Origin: Hydrotalea sandarakina
Lineage (GTDB): Bacteria; Bacteroidota; Bacteroidia; Chitinophagales; Chitinophagaceae
Reading direction: 5' to 3'
DNA length: 64,000 nucleotides
Assembly: GCF_003254115.1 (NCBI RefSeq)
Contig: NZ_QKZV01000012.1
Location: 1 to 64,000 of the forward strand
Below are positions 18,458 to 27,418 of the stretch, piece by piece. Every line of letters begins with the position of its first letter. The stretch's first letter is position 1. The translations under genes and the position numbers were made by a program. The notes below the pieces were generated by a model. The model did no database searches. It was not told where the DNA came from and saw nothing but the letters and a program-made list of their open reading frames with translations.

Positions 18458-19036
18458 CTATAATACAATTTGGTTTTCTACCATCATTTTCCTCAAATTA
18501 ATTAAGCCATAACGCATCCTTCCAAGTGAAGTGTTAATGCTGGTATTGGTAATTTTGGCAATTTCTTTAAAGCTCATATCAGCAAAATGCCTAAGCACAA
18601 TTACTTCCCTTTGTTCATCGGGAAGACAGCTTAACATTAAATGCAGTTTTTGCCGGGTTTGTTGTTGTACTATACGGGTATCGGCACTTTCGTTGGTAAG
18701 ATTTAATAAATCAAATACATCTTTATCATCACTGCTAATGATTGAGTTGCGTTTAATTTTTCTAAAATAGTCAACACATAAGTTATGGGCTATACGCAAA
18801 GCCCATTGAATAAATTTACCCTCTTCATTGTATCGATTACTGCGCAGTGTATCAATTATTTTAATAAACACTTCCTGAAAAAGATCTTCCGTTAAATATT
18901 TATCTTTCACCATAAACAATATGGAAGTAAATATCTTCTCTTTATGCCGGTTTATCAATAGTTCTAAAGCTGCTTGATTCCCCGCCTGAAACGAGTGTAT
19001 TAAATCATTGTCGGGCAAATGTTGTAACGATTTCAT
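18458..19036 (-). CDS. ECF-type RNA polymerase sigma factor
   Basis: The 192-residue protein shows region 2 (about 25-95, with the DLFQEVFIKI helix) and region 4 (about 135-185, ending in a helix-turn-helix with FKEIAKITNTSINTSLGRM). The SLGRMRYG end is typical of Bacteroidota ECF factors. No anti-sigma gene or TonB/SusCD genes lie next to it, so its signal is unknown. It is divergent from uvrA and convergent with dsbD. The start is ATG 19036. Confidence 0.92.
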   Translation of the reverse strand: MKSLQHLPDNDLIHSFQAGNQAALELLINRHKEKIFTSILFMVKDKYLTEDLFQEVFIKIIDTLRSNRYNEEGKFIQWALRIAHNLCVDYFRKIKRNSIISSDDKDVFDLLNLTNESADTRIVQQQTRQKLHLMLSCLPDEQREVIVLRHFADMSFKEIAKITNTSINTSLGRMRYGLINLRKMMVENQIVL

Positions 19037-19343
19037 AAGAGGTTTGTTAAAGGTTTTATTTAAAAAATAATCATTGGATTTTTATGGTTAAAAATGTATT
19101 ATTTTTTAAATATATTTTGGTTTTAGGGTGTTTTATTTCTTTACATTTATTAAATGCCAATTTAGTTTTGATGTTTGCAAAAGGCTATTCAATTATGCTT
19201 AATAATTTGAAATTAAATAACCTATTTTTTTTTACAAACATTTATGGTTAATGTTGAAAACTATTTTAATGTATTCTACAATATGCACATTTTAAAATGG
19301 GCCTTGCAACATAAAAGCTATAATTGTGTTTATTTGTATTAGT
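19037..19343. other. AT-rich divergent intergenic region, ECF sigma gene / uvrA
   Basis: This 307-bp gap between divergent genes should contain promoters for both. It is very AT-rich with several A and T tracts. I found no exact TAnnTTTG in a sensible position for either gene, no SOS-box-like palindrome, no strong hairpin and no small open frame that I would support. Confidence 0.5.
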
Positions 19344-22181
19344 ATGCGTAGTAAGGAAAGCAAAAAAATGACAATTGTTGATGAAACACCGGTTTCAACA
19401 AATGATATTTTGGTACATGGTGCCCGTGTTCATAATTTAAAAAACATAACCGTAACTTTTCCCCGCAACCAACTAATTGTTGTAACGGGAGTGAGCGGAA
19501 GCGGAAAATCGTCATTAACTATTGATACGCTGTTTGCAGAAGGACAACGTCGTTATGCGGAAAGTTTAAGTGCCTATGCAAGACAATTTATGTCGCGCAT
19601 GGAAAAGCCTGATGTGGATTACATTAAAGGGTTATGCCCGGCAATTGCAATAGAGCAAAAGGTAATTACCCGTACTCCAAGAAGCACTGTGGGTAGCATG
19701 ACAGAAATTTATGATTACTTGCGTTTGTTATTTGCCAGAGTGGGTGAAACAATTTCACCAATAAGCGGAAGGGTGGTTAAGAAAGATGATGTTAATGATG
19801 TGATTGATGCTATACAACAGTTAAAACACGGTAGTAAATGTTATCTTTTGTTTCAGTTTAAGCAACATGCGCATCGTTCCGTTATTGAGGAATTAAATAT
19901 TTTAGTACAAAAGGGTTTCTCAAGAATTTATTTGACAGAAAATGCAGCATCTGCCAACAATGCGCGATTATTGGATATTGAAGAATTATTGGAAGATGAA
20001 GGTGCTTTAGCAAAAACCGTTTTTGCAAATATTGCCAAGGCCTATGTGTTAGTTGATCGAATTATTGTAAAAGCATTTGAAGAAGAAGATATTCATCGGT
20101 TAACCGACTCTATTACAACCGCATTTTATGAAGGTGAAGGGGAAATGTTTCTGGAAGTAAATGAAACAACCGTTATGCATTTCAGTAACAAGTTTGAGTT
20201 AGATGGTATTTTGTTTGAAGAGCCGGTGCCTAACTTGTTTTCATTCAATAATCCTTACGGTGCCTGTCCTACCTGTGAAGGCTTTAGTCAAGTGTTGGGA
20301 ATTGATGAAGATTTGGTAATACCCGATAAAAGTTTAAGTGTTTACGATGGGGCGGTAGCACCATGGAAAGGGGAAAAATTAAGTTGGTGGAAAGAGCAGT
20401 TTATACAACACGCAAAAGGTTTTCCTATACACAAACCCATTGCCGACTTAACAACCGAGCAATATAATAAGTTGTGGAATGGAACCGGTAATGCTTTAGG
20501 AATACACGCATTTTTTAAAGAGGTTGAAGACAATTTATATAAAATACAATATCGGGTTTTGCTAAGTAGGTATCGTGGCCGTACTACCTGTCCCGATTGT
20601 AATGGCTATCGGTTGCGTAAAGAGGCATTGTATGTAAAAATTAATAACAAGCATATTGGTGAGTTGTGTACCATGCCCATTAAAGATTTGTTGCAATGGT
20701 TCACCAATATTCAATTAACAGAATACCAACAGCAAGTAGCCAAGCGCGTACTGCTTGAAATTAATCAGCGATTACAAACCATGATAGATGTTGGATTAGG
20801 TTATTTAACCTTGCACCGATTAGCCAATAGCTTAAGCGGTGGTGAAAGTCAACGCATACAATTGGCGCGGAGTTTAGGCAGTAATCTTACCAATTCTTTG
20901 TACATATTAGACGAGCCTTCTATTGGGTTACATTCACGCGATACGGAAAAACTCATCAAAGTGCTTAAAAACCTTCGCGATTTAGGAAATACCGTTGTTG
21001 TTGTTGAACATGATGAGTTGATGATGCGGGAAGCCGACTATATTATTGATATGGGGCCATTGGCGGCACATCTGGGGGGTGAAGTAATTGCTGCCGGAAA
21101 TTATACATCCATTATACAAAATAAAAATAGCCTAACGGGGAAATATTTAACCGGTGAACTTCGTATTGAACCACCTGCACATACCAAGAAACCCGGAAAT
21201 TTTATTACGGTTGAAGGGGCACGACAAAACAACTTAAAAAACATAACCGTTCATTTCCCCTTAAATGTATTTTGTGTAGTAAGTGGTGTTAGTGGCAGTG
21301 GTAAAACCACTTTGGTGAAACAAATATTGTACCCGGGCCTTTTAAAGCTTAAAGGTCAGCCGGCCGATAAAACAGGCTTACACAAAACCATTTCAGGTAA
21401 TGTGCAGGACATTGATCATATAGAAATGATTGACCAAAATCCCATTGGCAAATCATCTCGCAGTAATCCTGTAACCTATATTAAAGCCTATGATGCCATT
21501 CGTGATTTGTTTTCGCGTCAACCTTTATCCAAAATAAGGGGCTATCAGCCCAAACATTTTTCTTTTAATGTAGATGGTGGCCGATGCGATGCATGTAAAG
21601 GTGAAGGCGAACAATTAGTGGAAATGCAGTTTTTAGCTGACATTCATTTAACCTGTGAAGTTTGTAATGGAAAAAAATTCAAGGAGGAGGTGCTGGAAGT
21701 AAACTATAAAGGCAAGTCTGTTTTTGATGTATTAGAAATGAGTGTAGATGAGGCTTTAGAATTTTTTAAAGAAGAAAAAAACATATTTCAAGCATTACTA
21801 CCCTTACAGCAGGTGGGTTTGGGATATGTAAAACTGGGGCAGTCATCAAGTACCCTTTCCGGTGGTGAGGCGCAGAGGGTTAAGTTAGCCAGCTTTTTGG
21901 GTAAAGGCAAAGGGCACGGACACATTTTATTTATATTTGATGAACCCACAACCGGCTTACATTTTCATGATATTAATAAATTGTTGCTATCATTTAAAGC
22001 CTTAATTGATCAAGGGCATTCTATACTAGTAATTGAGCACAATACTGATGTAATTAAGTGTGCTGATTGGGTAATAGATTTAGGACCTGAAGCTGGGGAT
22101 GCAGGGGGGTATTTGGTTTATGCCGGTACACCCGCCGGATTAAAAGATATTAAAGATAGTTATACCGGAAAGTTCCTCTAA
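19344..22181 (+). CDS. uvrA: excinuclease ABC subunit A (UvrA)
   Basis: UvrA is the DNA damage recognition ATPase of nucleotide excision repair. Two ABC modules are visible: Walker A GVSGSGKSS near residue 45 and GVSGSGKTT near 648, each with an SGGE signature (NSLSGGESQR; STLSGGEAQR) and a Walker B-type DEP motif. The C-terminal zinc module CDACKGEG...CEVCNG is complete, as is the CPTC (308-311) / CPDC pair. The CxxC pair that in canonical UvrA precedes the FSFNNP segment is absent (ELDGILF at about 285-291). The total of 945 residues is normal. ATG 19344 is preferred to a GTG at 19326; ATG 19368 is also possible. It could be a second UvrA paralogue rather than the housekeeping copy. Confidence 0.93.
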   Translation: MRSKESKKMTIVDETPVSTNDILVHGARVHNLKNITVTFPRNQLIVVTGVSGSGKSSLTIDTLFAEGQRRYAESLSAYARQFMSRMEKPDVDYIKGLCPAIAIEQKVITRTPRSTVGSMTEIYDYLRLLFARVGETISPISGRVVKKDDVNDVIDAIQQLKHGSKCYLLFQFKQHAHRSVIEELNILVQKGFSRIYLTENAASANNARLLDIEELLEDEGALAKTVFANIAKAYVLVDRIIVKAFEEEDIHRLTDSITTAFYEGEGEMFLEVNETTVMHFSNKFELDGILFEEPVPNLFSFNNPYGACPTCEGFSQVLGIDEDLVIPDKSLSVYDGAVAPWKGEKLSWWKEQFIQHAKGFPIHKPIADLTTEQYNKLWNGTGNALGIHAFFKEVEDNLYKIQYRVLLSRYRGRTTCPDCNGYRLRKEALYVKINNKHIGELCTMPIKDLLQWFTNIQLTEYQQQVAKRVLLEINQRLQTMIDVGLGYLTLHRLANSLSGGESQRIQLARSLGSNLTNSLYILDEPSIGLHSRDTEKLIKVLKNLRDLGNTVVVVEHDELMMREADYIIDMGPLAAHLGGEVIAAGNYTSIIQNKNSLTGKYLTGELRIEPPAHTKKPGNFITVEGARQNNLKNITVHFPLNVFCVVSGVSGSGKTTLVKQILYPGLLKLKGQPADKTGLHKTISGNVQDIDHIEMIDQNPIGKSSRSNPVTYIKAYDAIRDLFSRQPLSKIRGYQPKHFSFNVDGGRCDACKGEGEQLVEMQFLADIHLTCEVCNGKKFKEEVLEVNYKGKSVFDVLEMSVDEALEFFKEEKNIFQALLPLQQVGLGYVKLGQSSSTLSGGEAQRVKLASFLGKGKGHGHILFIFDEPTTGLHFHDINKLLLSFKALIDQGHSILVIEHNTDVIKCADWVIDLGPEAGDAGGYLVYAGTPAGLKDIKDSYTGKFL

Positions 22182-22280
22182 AAACCCTAATTTTGCACAT
22201 TTTAAAGGGGTAATCCCATAAAAAACATAAAAAAAGAACATTTTTTTTATTAAAATTTTCATATTTCGGTTGTATAAGTA

Positions 22281-22288
22281 TATCTTTG
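22281..22288 (+). promoter_or_regulatory. candidate -7 element for the infA-rpmJ-rps/rpo cluster
   Basis: TATCTTTG matches TAnnTTTG and lies 17 bp before the infA start codon, implying a start near 22294 and a very short leader. The upstream part of the gap contains a T-rich tract but no clear -33 TTTG. A promoter is expected here because infA no longer follows secY/map. Confidence 0.55.
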
Positions 22289-22304
22289 CAGCCCCAAAAT
22301 TTGT

Positions 22305-22523
22305 ATGTCGAAACAACCTTTGATTAAACAAGATGGAGTTATCATTGAAGCATTGAGTAACGCAATGTTTCGAGTTAGATTGGAAAATGGCCACGAAATT
22401 TTGGCTACTATTTCAGGAAAAATGCGTATGCACTATATCCGAATATTGCCAGGAGATAAAGTGGGTGTGGAAATGAGTCCATATGATTTATCAAGAGGTA
22501 GAATTATATTCAGATACAAATAA
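22305..22523 (+). CDS. infA: translation initiation factor IF-1
   Basis: This 72-residue S1-like OB-fold protein binds the ribosomal A site with IF-2 and IF-3 during initiation. The core segments [20 protein letters not shown] and the ending [20 protein letters not shown] are diagnostic, and the length is the family standard. It heads the rpmJ-rpsM-rpsK-rpsD-rpoA-rplQ cluster. The gene upstream is uvrA rather than the usual map or secY. Confidence 0.98.
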   Translation: MSKQPLIKQDGVIIEALSNAMFRVRLENGHEILATISGKMRMHYIRILPGDKVGVEMSPYDLSRGRIIFRYK

Positions 22524-22567
22524 AATGATAGGGAATTCAATTTAAGCGAATAGCAAAACACCTTTTT

Positions 22568-22684
22568 ATGAAAGTAAGAGCTTCAATTAAAAAACGCAGT
22601 GCCGATTGCAAAATCGTAAAACGCAAAGGCAAGCTGTATGTTATTAACAAAAAAAATCCTCGTTATAAACAACGTCAGGGATAA
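22568..22684 (+). CDS. rpmJ: 50S ribosomal protein L36 (bL36), zinc-free form
   Basis: This 38-residue protein begins [10 protein letters not shown] and ends PRYKQRQG. Of the four zinc ligands of the C+ form only Cys14 remains; the others are Ser11, Asn27 and Tyr33. It is therefore the C- (zinc-independent) type usual in Bacteroidota. It lies 44 bp after infA and 30 bp before rpsM, the canonical order. It is too short to be picked up by a 60-residue cutoff. Confidence 0.96.
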   Translation: MKVRASIKKRSADCKIVKRKGKLYVINKKNPRYKQRQG

Positions 22685-22714
22685 TTATTGAACGTATAAA
22701 ATTAAAATTTAGAT

Positions 22715-23095
22715 ATGGCTCGTATTGCCGGTATAGATTTACCCAAAAACAAAAGAGGCGAAATAGGTTTAACCTACATTTATGGTATTGGCCCCTCAAC
22801 TGCCCGCTATATTTTAGACAAATGTGGCATTGATTACAATAAAAAAGTAAGTGAGTGGAATGATGATGAGTTAGCAGCCATCAGAAATACCATTACTAAT
22901 GAGTTTAAGGTAGAAGGTCAGTTACGTAGTGAAGTGCAAATGAGTATTAAACGCTTGTTGGATATTGCTTGCTACAGAGGCTTGCGCCATCGTAAAGGCT
23001 TACCTGTTCGTGGCCAGCGTACTAAAACCAATAGCCGCACTCGTAAAGGTAAACGTAAAACAGTTGCCGGTAAGAAAAAAGCAGCTAAGAAATAA
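22715..23095 (+). CDS. rpsM: 30S ribosomal protein S13
   Basis: The 126-residue S13 of the small-subunit head contacts the P-site t[20 protein letters not shown] at the start and [22 protein letters not shown] near the C-terminus are diagnostic, followed by the Lys-rich tail. In E. coli the S4 repressor site overlaps the start of this gene; no equivalent pseudoknot is obvious before it here. The spacer after this gene is structured. Confidence 0.98.
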   Translation: MARIAGIDLPKNKRGEIGLTYIYGIGPSTARYILDKCGIDYNKKVSEWNDDELAAIRNTITNEFKVEGQLRSEVQMSIKRLLDIACYRGLRHRKGLPVRGQRTKTNSRTRKGKRKTVAGKKKAAKK

Positions 23096-23243
23096 ATAAT
23101 TGGAATTTCCCTGTTGTTCAGGGAAGTTTCTTTTTTTATAGGATGTAGTATTGGATACCTGAAACACAGGAGGAGAATTACATCCGAACTTCTTGAATGA
23201 AGTTTTTAAACATGAATTTTTAACGATCACCTACAAAAAAGTT
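23096..23243 (+). promoter_or_regulatory. structured spacer between rpsM and rpsK (candidate r-protein leader/attenuator)
   Basis: This 148-bp spacer is unusually long for the cluster. It holds three hairpins in order. The first is 23107-23113 with 23119-23125 (7 bp), followed by a T-rich run that looks like an intrinsic terminator. The second is an outer stem 23141-23147 with 23179-23185 enclosing a small CCTG/CAGG hairpin and AGGAGGAG at 23168-23175. The third is 23187-23192 with 23199-23204 followed by TTT. The AGGAGGAG element is 70 bases from the rpsK ATG, too far to act directly as a ribosome binding site. The arrangement suggests control of rpsK and downstream genes; this is inferred from structure alone. 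Confidence 0.5.
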
Positions 23244-23654
23244 ATGGCAAAAACACAAAAAGCACAAAACAGCGCTAAAGCTGCAGCCAAAAAAAGAATT
23301 GTAAAAGTAGATGCTGCCGGCGACGTTCATATCAGCGCTACCTTCAACAACATTATTATTTCTTTTACCAATAAGCAAGGTCAGGTTATAAGCTGGTCAT
23401 CTGCTGGTAAAATGGGTTTCCGTGGTTCAAAAAAGAATACACCTTATGCTGCACAAATGGCTGCTGCCGATGCTGCAAAAGTTGCTTCAGAAGCCGGTTT
23501 GAAAAGAGTGGATGTTTATGTTAAAGGACCCGGTGCCGGTAGGGAAGGTGCCATTCGTTCTATTGCTCAAAATGGTATTGAGGTTACATCTATAAAAGAT
23601 ATTACGCCTATACCCCACAACGGATGTCGTCCGCCCAAACAACGTAGAGTTTAA
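23244..23654 (+). CDS. rpsK: 30S ribosomal protein S11
   Basis: This 136-residue platform protein of the small subunit has the diagnostic segments [19 protein letters not shown] and [13 protein letters not shown], ending [16 protein letters not shown] 23244 (MAKTQKAQ) is chosen because an in-frame TTG at 23193 would add 17 unrelated residues and lies inside a hairpin. Upstream is a long structured spacer; rpsD follows after an 89-bp gap with another hairpin. Confidence 0.97.
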   Translation: MAKTQKAQNSAKAAAKKRIVKVDAAGDVHISATFNNIIISFTNKQGQVISWSSAGKMGFRGSKKNTPYAAQMAAADAAKVASEAGLKRVDVYVKGPGAGREGAIRSIAQNGIEVTSIKDITPIPHNGCRPPKQRRV

Positions 23655-23677
23655 TTTTTTATTTCATAAACAAGGGG

Positions 23678-23710
23678 CAGGTATTGATTTTAGATTTTTA
23701 ATGATACCTG
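23678..23710 (+). promoter_or_regulatory. hairpin in the rpsK-rpsD spacer
   Basis: CAGGTAT (23678-23684) pairs with ATACCTG (23704-23710), extendable by two G-U pairs, with an AT-rich loop. No T run follows, so it is not a typical terminator. The octamer GATACCTG occurs both here (23703-23710) and in the rpsM-rpsK spacer (23154-23161). A shared r-protein binding site is possible but unproven. Confidence 0.35.
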
Positions 23711-23743
23711 TTCGTCACTAAAAAATCACAAATTTTATTATTT

Positions 23744-24349
23744 ATGGCAAGGTACACAGGTCCAAAAACCAAAATTTGCAGAAAGTTTGGCGAACCTATT
23801 TTAGGAAATGCCAAATATTTAGACAAAAACAGCAATCCTCCCGGACAGCATGGTGCTTCTAAGAAGCGTAAAACTTTAGGCGAATATGCTTTACAGTTAA
23901 AAGAAAAGCAAAAAGCCAAGTACACTTATGGTGTTTTAGAACGTCAGTTCCGCAAACACTTCGAAGAGGCTTCACGAATGAAAGGTGTAAAAGGTGAAAA
24001 CTTAATTAAATTATTAGAAGCTCGTTTAGACAATACCGTATATCGTTTAGGATTAGCCGCTTCTCGTCCTGAAGCTCGTCAGTTGGTTTCCCATAAACAT
24101 ATTACCGTAAACGGTGAAACCATGAATATTCCTTCATATATATGTAAACCAGGCGATATTATTGGCTATAAACCCAAAAGTGCTGCAAACTCTTCTATAA
24201 CCAGTAAAGTTCGCGGAAAAAATGCTAAGATAAGCTGGTTAGATTGGAATGAAAGCGAGAAAAAAGGTACTTTCATTACCTACCCCGAAAGAGAAGCAGT
24301 TCCTGAAAATATCAAAGAACAATTAATCGTGGAATTGTATTCTAAATAA
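23744..24349 (+). CDS. rpsD: 30S ribosomal protein S4, zinc-free form
   Basis: This 201-residue primary rRNA-binding protein of the 30S body has the N-terminal [19 protein letters not shown] without the four-cysteine zinc site and a C-terminal S4 RNA-binding domain (about 92-155, [11 protein letters not shown]... and [10 protein letters not shown]). S4 is the translational repressor of the alpha operon in E. coli. Whether it uses the hairpins flanking rpsK here is unknown. It sits between rpsK and rpoA in standard order. Confidence 0.98.
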   Translation: MARYTGPKTKICRKFGEPILGNAKYLDKNSNPPGQHGASKKRKTLGEYALQLKEKQKAKYTYGVLERQFRKHFEEASRMKGVKGENLIKLLEARLDNTVYRLGLAASRPEARQLVSHKHITVNGETMNIPSYICKPGDIIGYKPKSAANSSITSKVRGKNAKISWLDWNESEKKGTFITYPEREAVPENIKEQLIVELYSK

Positions 24350-24428
24350 TTCTTTCAGCACATTCTTACAAACCAAATTTTTCAATCTTGTATTAAGATT
24401 GATGAAAAATAAAAAACCAAGTTTTAAT

Positions 24429-25430
24429 ATGGCCATATTAAACTTTCAAAAGCCCGATAAAATTGTTTTACAAAAAGCAACTGATTTCGAAGGCTTATTT
24501 GAATTTCGCCCACTTGAACCAGGTTATGGTTTAACGGTTGGTAACGCTTTGCGTCGTGTATTATTAAGTAGCTTAGAAGGTTTTGCCATTGTAGGTATTA
24601 AAATTGATGGTGTAGATCATGAGTTTGCTACCATTAAAGGCATTACTGAAGATGTTACGGAAATGATTCTTAACCTAAAACAAGTTAGAATTAAACGTAC
24701 AACCGATCAAGATGTTACTTCTGAAAAAGTTACCTTGTCTGTAAAAGGTGTAACTGAATTTACCGCAGGTATGATTGGTGCTGCAACTGCCAGTTTCCAG
24801 GTAATGAACCCTGATTTGGTTATTTGCACCATGGATACTACCGCTAAATTAGACATTGAATTAACCATAGCCAAAGGTCGTGGTTATGTACCTGCTGAAG
24901 AAAACAAACCTAAGGATGCTCCATTTGGGTACATTGCCATAGATTCAATTCACACTCCTATTAAGAATGTTCGCTATTCAATCGAAAACTATCGTGTAGA
25001 ACAAAGAACTGACTTCGAAAAATTAATTTTGGAAGTAGCTACCGATGGCACCATACATCCTGAAGAAGCTGTTAAGCAAGCATCTCGCATCTTAATTCAG
25101 CACTTAATGATTATTACCGATGAAAATATAACATTCGATAATAAAGAAGATAAGAAAGAGGATGTGGTTGATGAACAAGTTTTACAGTTACGCAAAGTAT
25201 TGAAAACACCTTTAGAAGATTTAGATCTTTCTGTACGTGCTTTCAACTGCTTGAAGGCTGCTAAAATTAATTCATTAAGTGAATTGGTTCAATACGAACA
25301 AGAAGACTTAATGAAGTTTAGAAACTTCGGTCAAAAATCTTTATCTGAAATTGAGCAGGTTTTACACGAAAGAGGCTTGCATTTCGGAATGGATTTACAA
25401 AAATTAGGATTAGATAATCTTGATAACTAA
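24429..25430 (+). CDS. rpoA: DNA-directed RNA polymerase alpha subunit
   Basis: The 333-residue alpha subunit assembles the polymerase core and contacts promoters and activators through its C-terminal domain. The assembly motif [14 protein letters not shown] is near residue 40, and the C-terminal domain (about 250-325) has the helix-hairpin-helix ending [13 protein letters not shown] 24429 (MAILNFQKP) matches the usual Bacteroidota N-terminus; the upstream TTG 24399 and ATG 24402 would add about ten atypical residues. The gene lies 79 bp after rpsD and 82 bp before rplQ. Confidence 0.98.
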   Translation: MAILNFQKPDKIVLQKATDFEGLFEFRPLEPGYGLTVGNALRRVLLSSLEGFAIVGIKIDGVDHEFATIKGITEDVTEMILNLKQVRIKRTTDQDVTSEKVTLSVKGVTEFTAGMIGAATASFQVMNPDLVICTMDTTAKLDIELTIAKGRGYVPAEENKPKDAPFGYIAIDSIHTPIKNVRYSIENYRVEQRTDFEKLILEVATDGTIHPEEAVKQASRILIQHLMIITDENITFDNKEDKKEDVVDEQVLQLRKVLKTPLEDLDLSVRAFNCLKAAKINSLSELVQYEQEDLMKFRNFGQKSLSEIEQVLHERGLHFGMDLQKLGLDNLDN

Positions 25431-25467
25431 TACAGAAGTGTTCGAATAAACATTTCTATTTATTCAC

Positions 25468-25496
25468 AGCTTATAATTCCTGACACGGTATAAGCT
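25468..25496 (+). promoter_or_regulatory. hairpin immediately upstream of rplQ
   Basis: An 8-bp perfect stem (25468-25475 with 25489-25496) encloses a 13-base loop and ends 16 bases before the rplQ ATG. There is no T run, so it is not a terminator; it could influence rplQ translation. Support is only the inverted repeat and its position. Confidence 0.35.
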
Positions 25497-25512
25497 TCAA
25501 AATTAAAAAGTC

Positions 25513-26061
25513 ATGCGTCACGGAGACAAAATTAAAAACCTAGGCCGCAAAAAAGCTCACAGAGATGCGCTTTTGGCCAACTTAGCCACCGCTTTAATTA
25601 CACATAAGCGTATTGTTACTACTTTAGCTAAAGCCAAGGCTTTACGTACTTATGTTGAACCTTTATTAACTAAAACTAAAAAAGGTGAAACAAAAGAACA
25701 AATTAGTCATCAACACAGAATTGTGTTTAGCTATTTAAAAAATAAAGCAGCCGTAAAAGAATTATTTACAGTTGTAGCTCCTAAAATAGTTTCTCGCCCC
25801 GGTGGTTATACCCGTATTATTAAATTAGGTATTCGTCCCGGTGATAACGGTGAAATGGCAATGATTGAATTGGTTGACTTCAACGAAATTTACGGTAAAG
25901 CTGTTAAAACCGCTGCTGAACCTGCTAAGAAAACAAGAAGAGGTCGTCCTAAAAAATCTGCAGAAACTGCCACTGAAAATTCAGCAGCAGCTACTGAAAC
26001 CACTTCTACTGAAGCAGCCGCACCGGAAACAACTTCAACCGAAAATAAAGCAGCTGAATAA
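25513..26061 (+). CDS. rplQ: 50S ribosomal protein L17 with Ala/Thr/Glu-rich C-terminal extension
   Basis: L17 lies near the peptide exit tunnel. Residues 1-118 are a standard L17 ([24 protein letters not shown] at the start; [17 protein letters not shown] at the end of the core). Residues about 125-182 add a Lys/Arg patch followed by a low-complexity Ala, Thr and Glu tail. Such tails on L17 are common in Bacteroidota, and their role is not known. It is the last gene of the cluster and is followed by a strong terminator. Confidence 0.97.
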   Translation: MRHGDKIKNLGRKKAHRDALLANLATALITHKRIVTTLAKAKALRTYVEPLLTKTKKGETKEQISHQHRIVFSYLKNKAAVKELFTVVAPKIVSRPGGYTRIIKLGIRPGDNGEMAMIELVDFNEIYGKAVKTAAEPAKKTRRGRPKKSAETATENSAAATETTSTEAAAPETTSTENKAAE

Positions 26062-26083
26062 GTGAATACTTTAATAACATATC

Positions 26084-26114
26084 AAAGCAAGACTTTACCG
26101 TCTTGCTTTTTTTA
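26084..26114 (+). terminator. intrinsic terminator of the ribosomal cluster
   Basis: A 10-bp perfect stem (26084-26093 with 26100-26109) encloses a 6-base loop and runs straight into a T tract, 22 bp after rplQ. It separates the ribosomal genes from carA. Confidence 0.92.
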
Positions 26115-26195
26115 TGTGTGTGCGTATTTGAGGAAAACTTTTTCAGTAAAACACCAATAAAAACAATTTTATTTGCACAACAATTTCCATACAAC

Positions 26196-27305
26196 ATGAA
26201 CCAGGAACAACGCCCCGCCATTTTATTATTAGCCGATGGTACTGTATTATATGGTTTTGCTTTTGGCAAAATTGGTACCACTGCCGGCGAAATTTGTTTT
26301 AATACCGGTATGACAGGCTATCAGGAAGTATTTACCGATCCCAGTTATGCAGGGCAAATTATTATTATGAATAATGTGCATATTGGTAATTATGGGGTAA
26401 AAAGTTCTGATACAGAAAGTAATAGTATAAAAATTAAAGGTTTAATTGGAAGGAATTTAGAAGAACAATACAGCCGTTATTTGGCGGAAGCTTCCTTGCA
26501 ACAATACTTGGAGCAAAATGGAATAGTTGCTATTGAGGGTGTTGACACCAGGGCATTGGTAACACATATTCGCACAAAAGGCGCCATGAATTGTGTTATT
26601 TCATCAGAAATAACCGATTTGAATGAATTAAAGAAGGTGTTAGATGCTTGTGTTGATATGAATGGTTTGGAATTAGCCAGTACTGTTAGTACCACCGAAA
26701 TTTATGAAATGGGAAATCCAGAAACAGCCAGTTGTAAAATTGCTGTTATTGATTATGGTGTTAAACACCATATTTTAAAAAACTTAGAACAACGTGGTGC
26801 TTATTTAAAAGTATTTCCCGCTAAAACACCCATTGCCACAATTCAGGAAATGAAACCCGATGGTTATTTCCTATCCAATGGCCCAGGTGACCCTGCAGCT
26901 ATGCCTTACGCTGTAGAAACCGTAAAAGCCTTATTAGCTGAAAACAAACCTTTGTTTGGCATTTGTTTGGGCCATCAATTATTGGCATTAGCCAATGGCA
27001 TACCTACTTTTAAAATGCACCATGGCCATAGAGGTTTAAATCATCCGGTTAAAAACGTAATCACCGGCAAATCGGAAATTACAACTCAAAATCATGGATT
27101 TGGAGTAGAACCCAATGCAGTTAAAGCACATCCTGATATTGAAATCACGCATATTAATTTGAATGATGAAAGTATTGAAGGTATTCGGTTGAAAAATAAA
27201 CCTGCATTTAGTGTGCAATACCATCCCGAATCAACACCGGGTCCACATGACTCTCGTTATTTGTTCGACGATTTTATTGCACTGGTGCAACAGCATAAAA
27301 ACTAA
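26196..27305 (+). CDS. carA: carbamoyl-phosphate synthase small (glutaminase) subunit
   Basis: CarA hydrolyses glutamine and passes ammonia to CarB for carbamoyl phosphate, feeding arginine and pyrimidine synthesis. The N-terminal CPSase_sm domain (LADGTVLYGFAFG at about 11-23; FNTGMTGYQEVFTDPSY) is followed by a class I amidotransferase with the nucleophile in GICLGHQ and the His/Glu pair in YHPESTPGP. ATG 26196 is chosen because an earlier in-frame TTG at 26103 lies in the preceding terminator. Length 369 fits. carB is not in the window. Confidence 0.97.
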   Translation: MNQEQRPAILLLADGTVLYGFAFGKIGTTAGEICFNTGMTGYQEVFTDPSYAGQIIIMNNVHIGNYGVKSSDTESNSIKIKGLIGRNLEEQYSRYLAEASLQQYLEQNGIVAIEGVDTRALVTHIRTKGAMNCVISSEITDLNELKKVLDACVDMNGLELASTVSTTEIYEMGNPETASCKIAVIDYGVKHHILKNLEQRGAYLKVFPAKTPIATIQEMKPDGYFLSNGPGDPAAMPYAVETVKALLAENKPLFGICLGHQLLALANGIPTFKMHHGHRGLNHPVKNVITGKSEITTQNHGFGVEPNAVKAHPDIEITHINLNDESIEGIRLKNKPAFSVQYHPESTPGPHDSRYLFDDFIALVQQHKN

Positions 27306-27330
27306 GTAAATTAGTTGCTTTACCACTATT

Positions 27331-27371
27331 AACCCATATTGTAAACTATTTCAGCAATATGGGTTTTATTT
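27331..27371 (+). terminator. intrinsic terminator after carA
   Basis: An 11-bp perfect stem (27331-27341 with 27355-27365) with a 13-base loop is followed by TTATTTTG, 25 bp after the carA stop. The tail is slightly interrupted but still U-rich. Confidence 0.82.
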
Positions 27372-27418
27372 TGTAATATTTGCAAAGACCATTTTAAAAA
27401 AATAAATTTTTGCATAAT

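Noticed and set aside
23168-23175. AGGAGGAG as a normal ribosome binding site for rpsK
   Set aside because: It is about 70 bases from the rpsK ATG and no other start with correct spacing opens a supported frame; it is treated as part of a structured element instead.
24399-24428. Upstream starts (TTG 24399, ATG 24402) for rpoA
   Set aside because: The alpha subunit of this phylum normally begins MAI; the extra ten residues are Lys-rich and lack support.
26103-26195. Extended N-terminus for CarA from a TTG at 26103
   Set aside because: The start would fall in the rplQ terminator, and the added residues do not resemble CarA.
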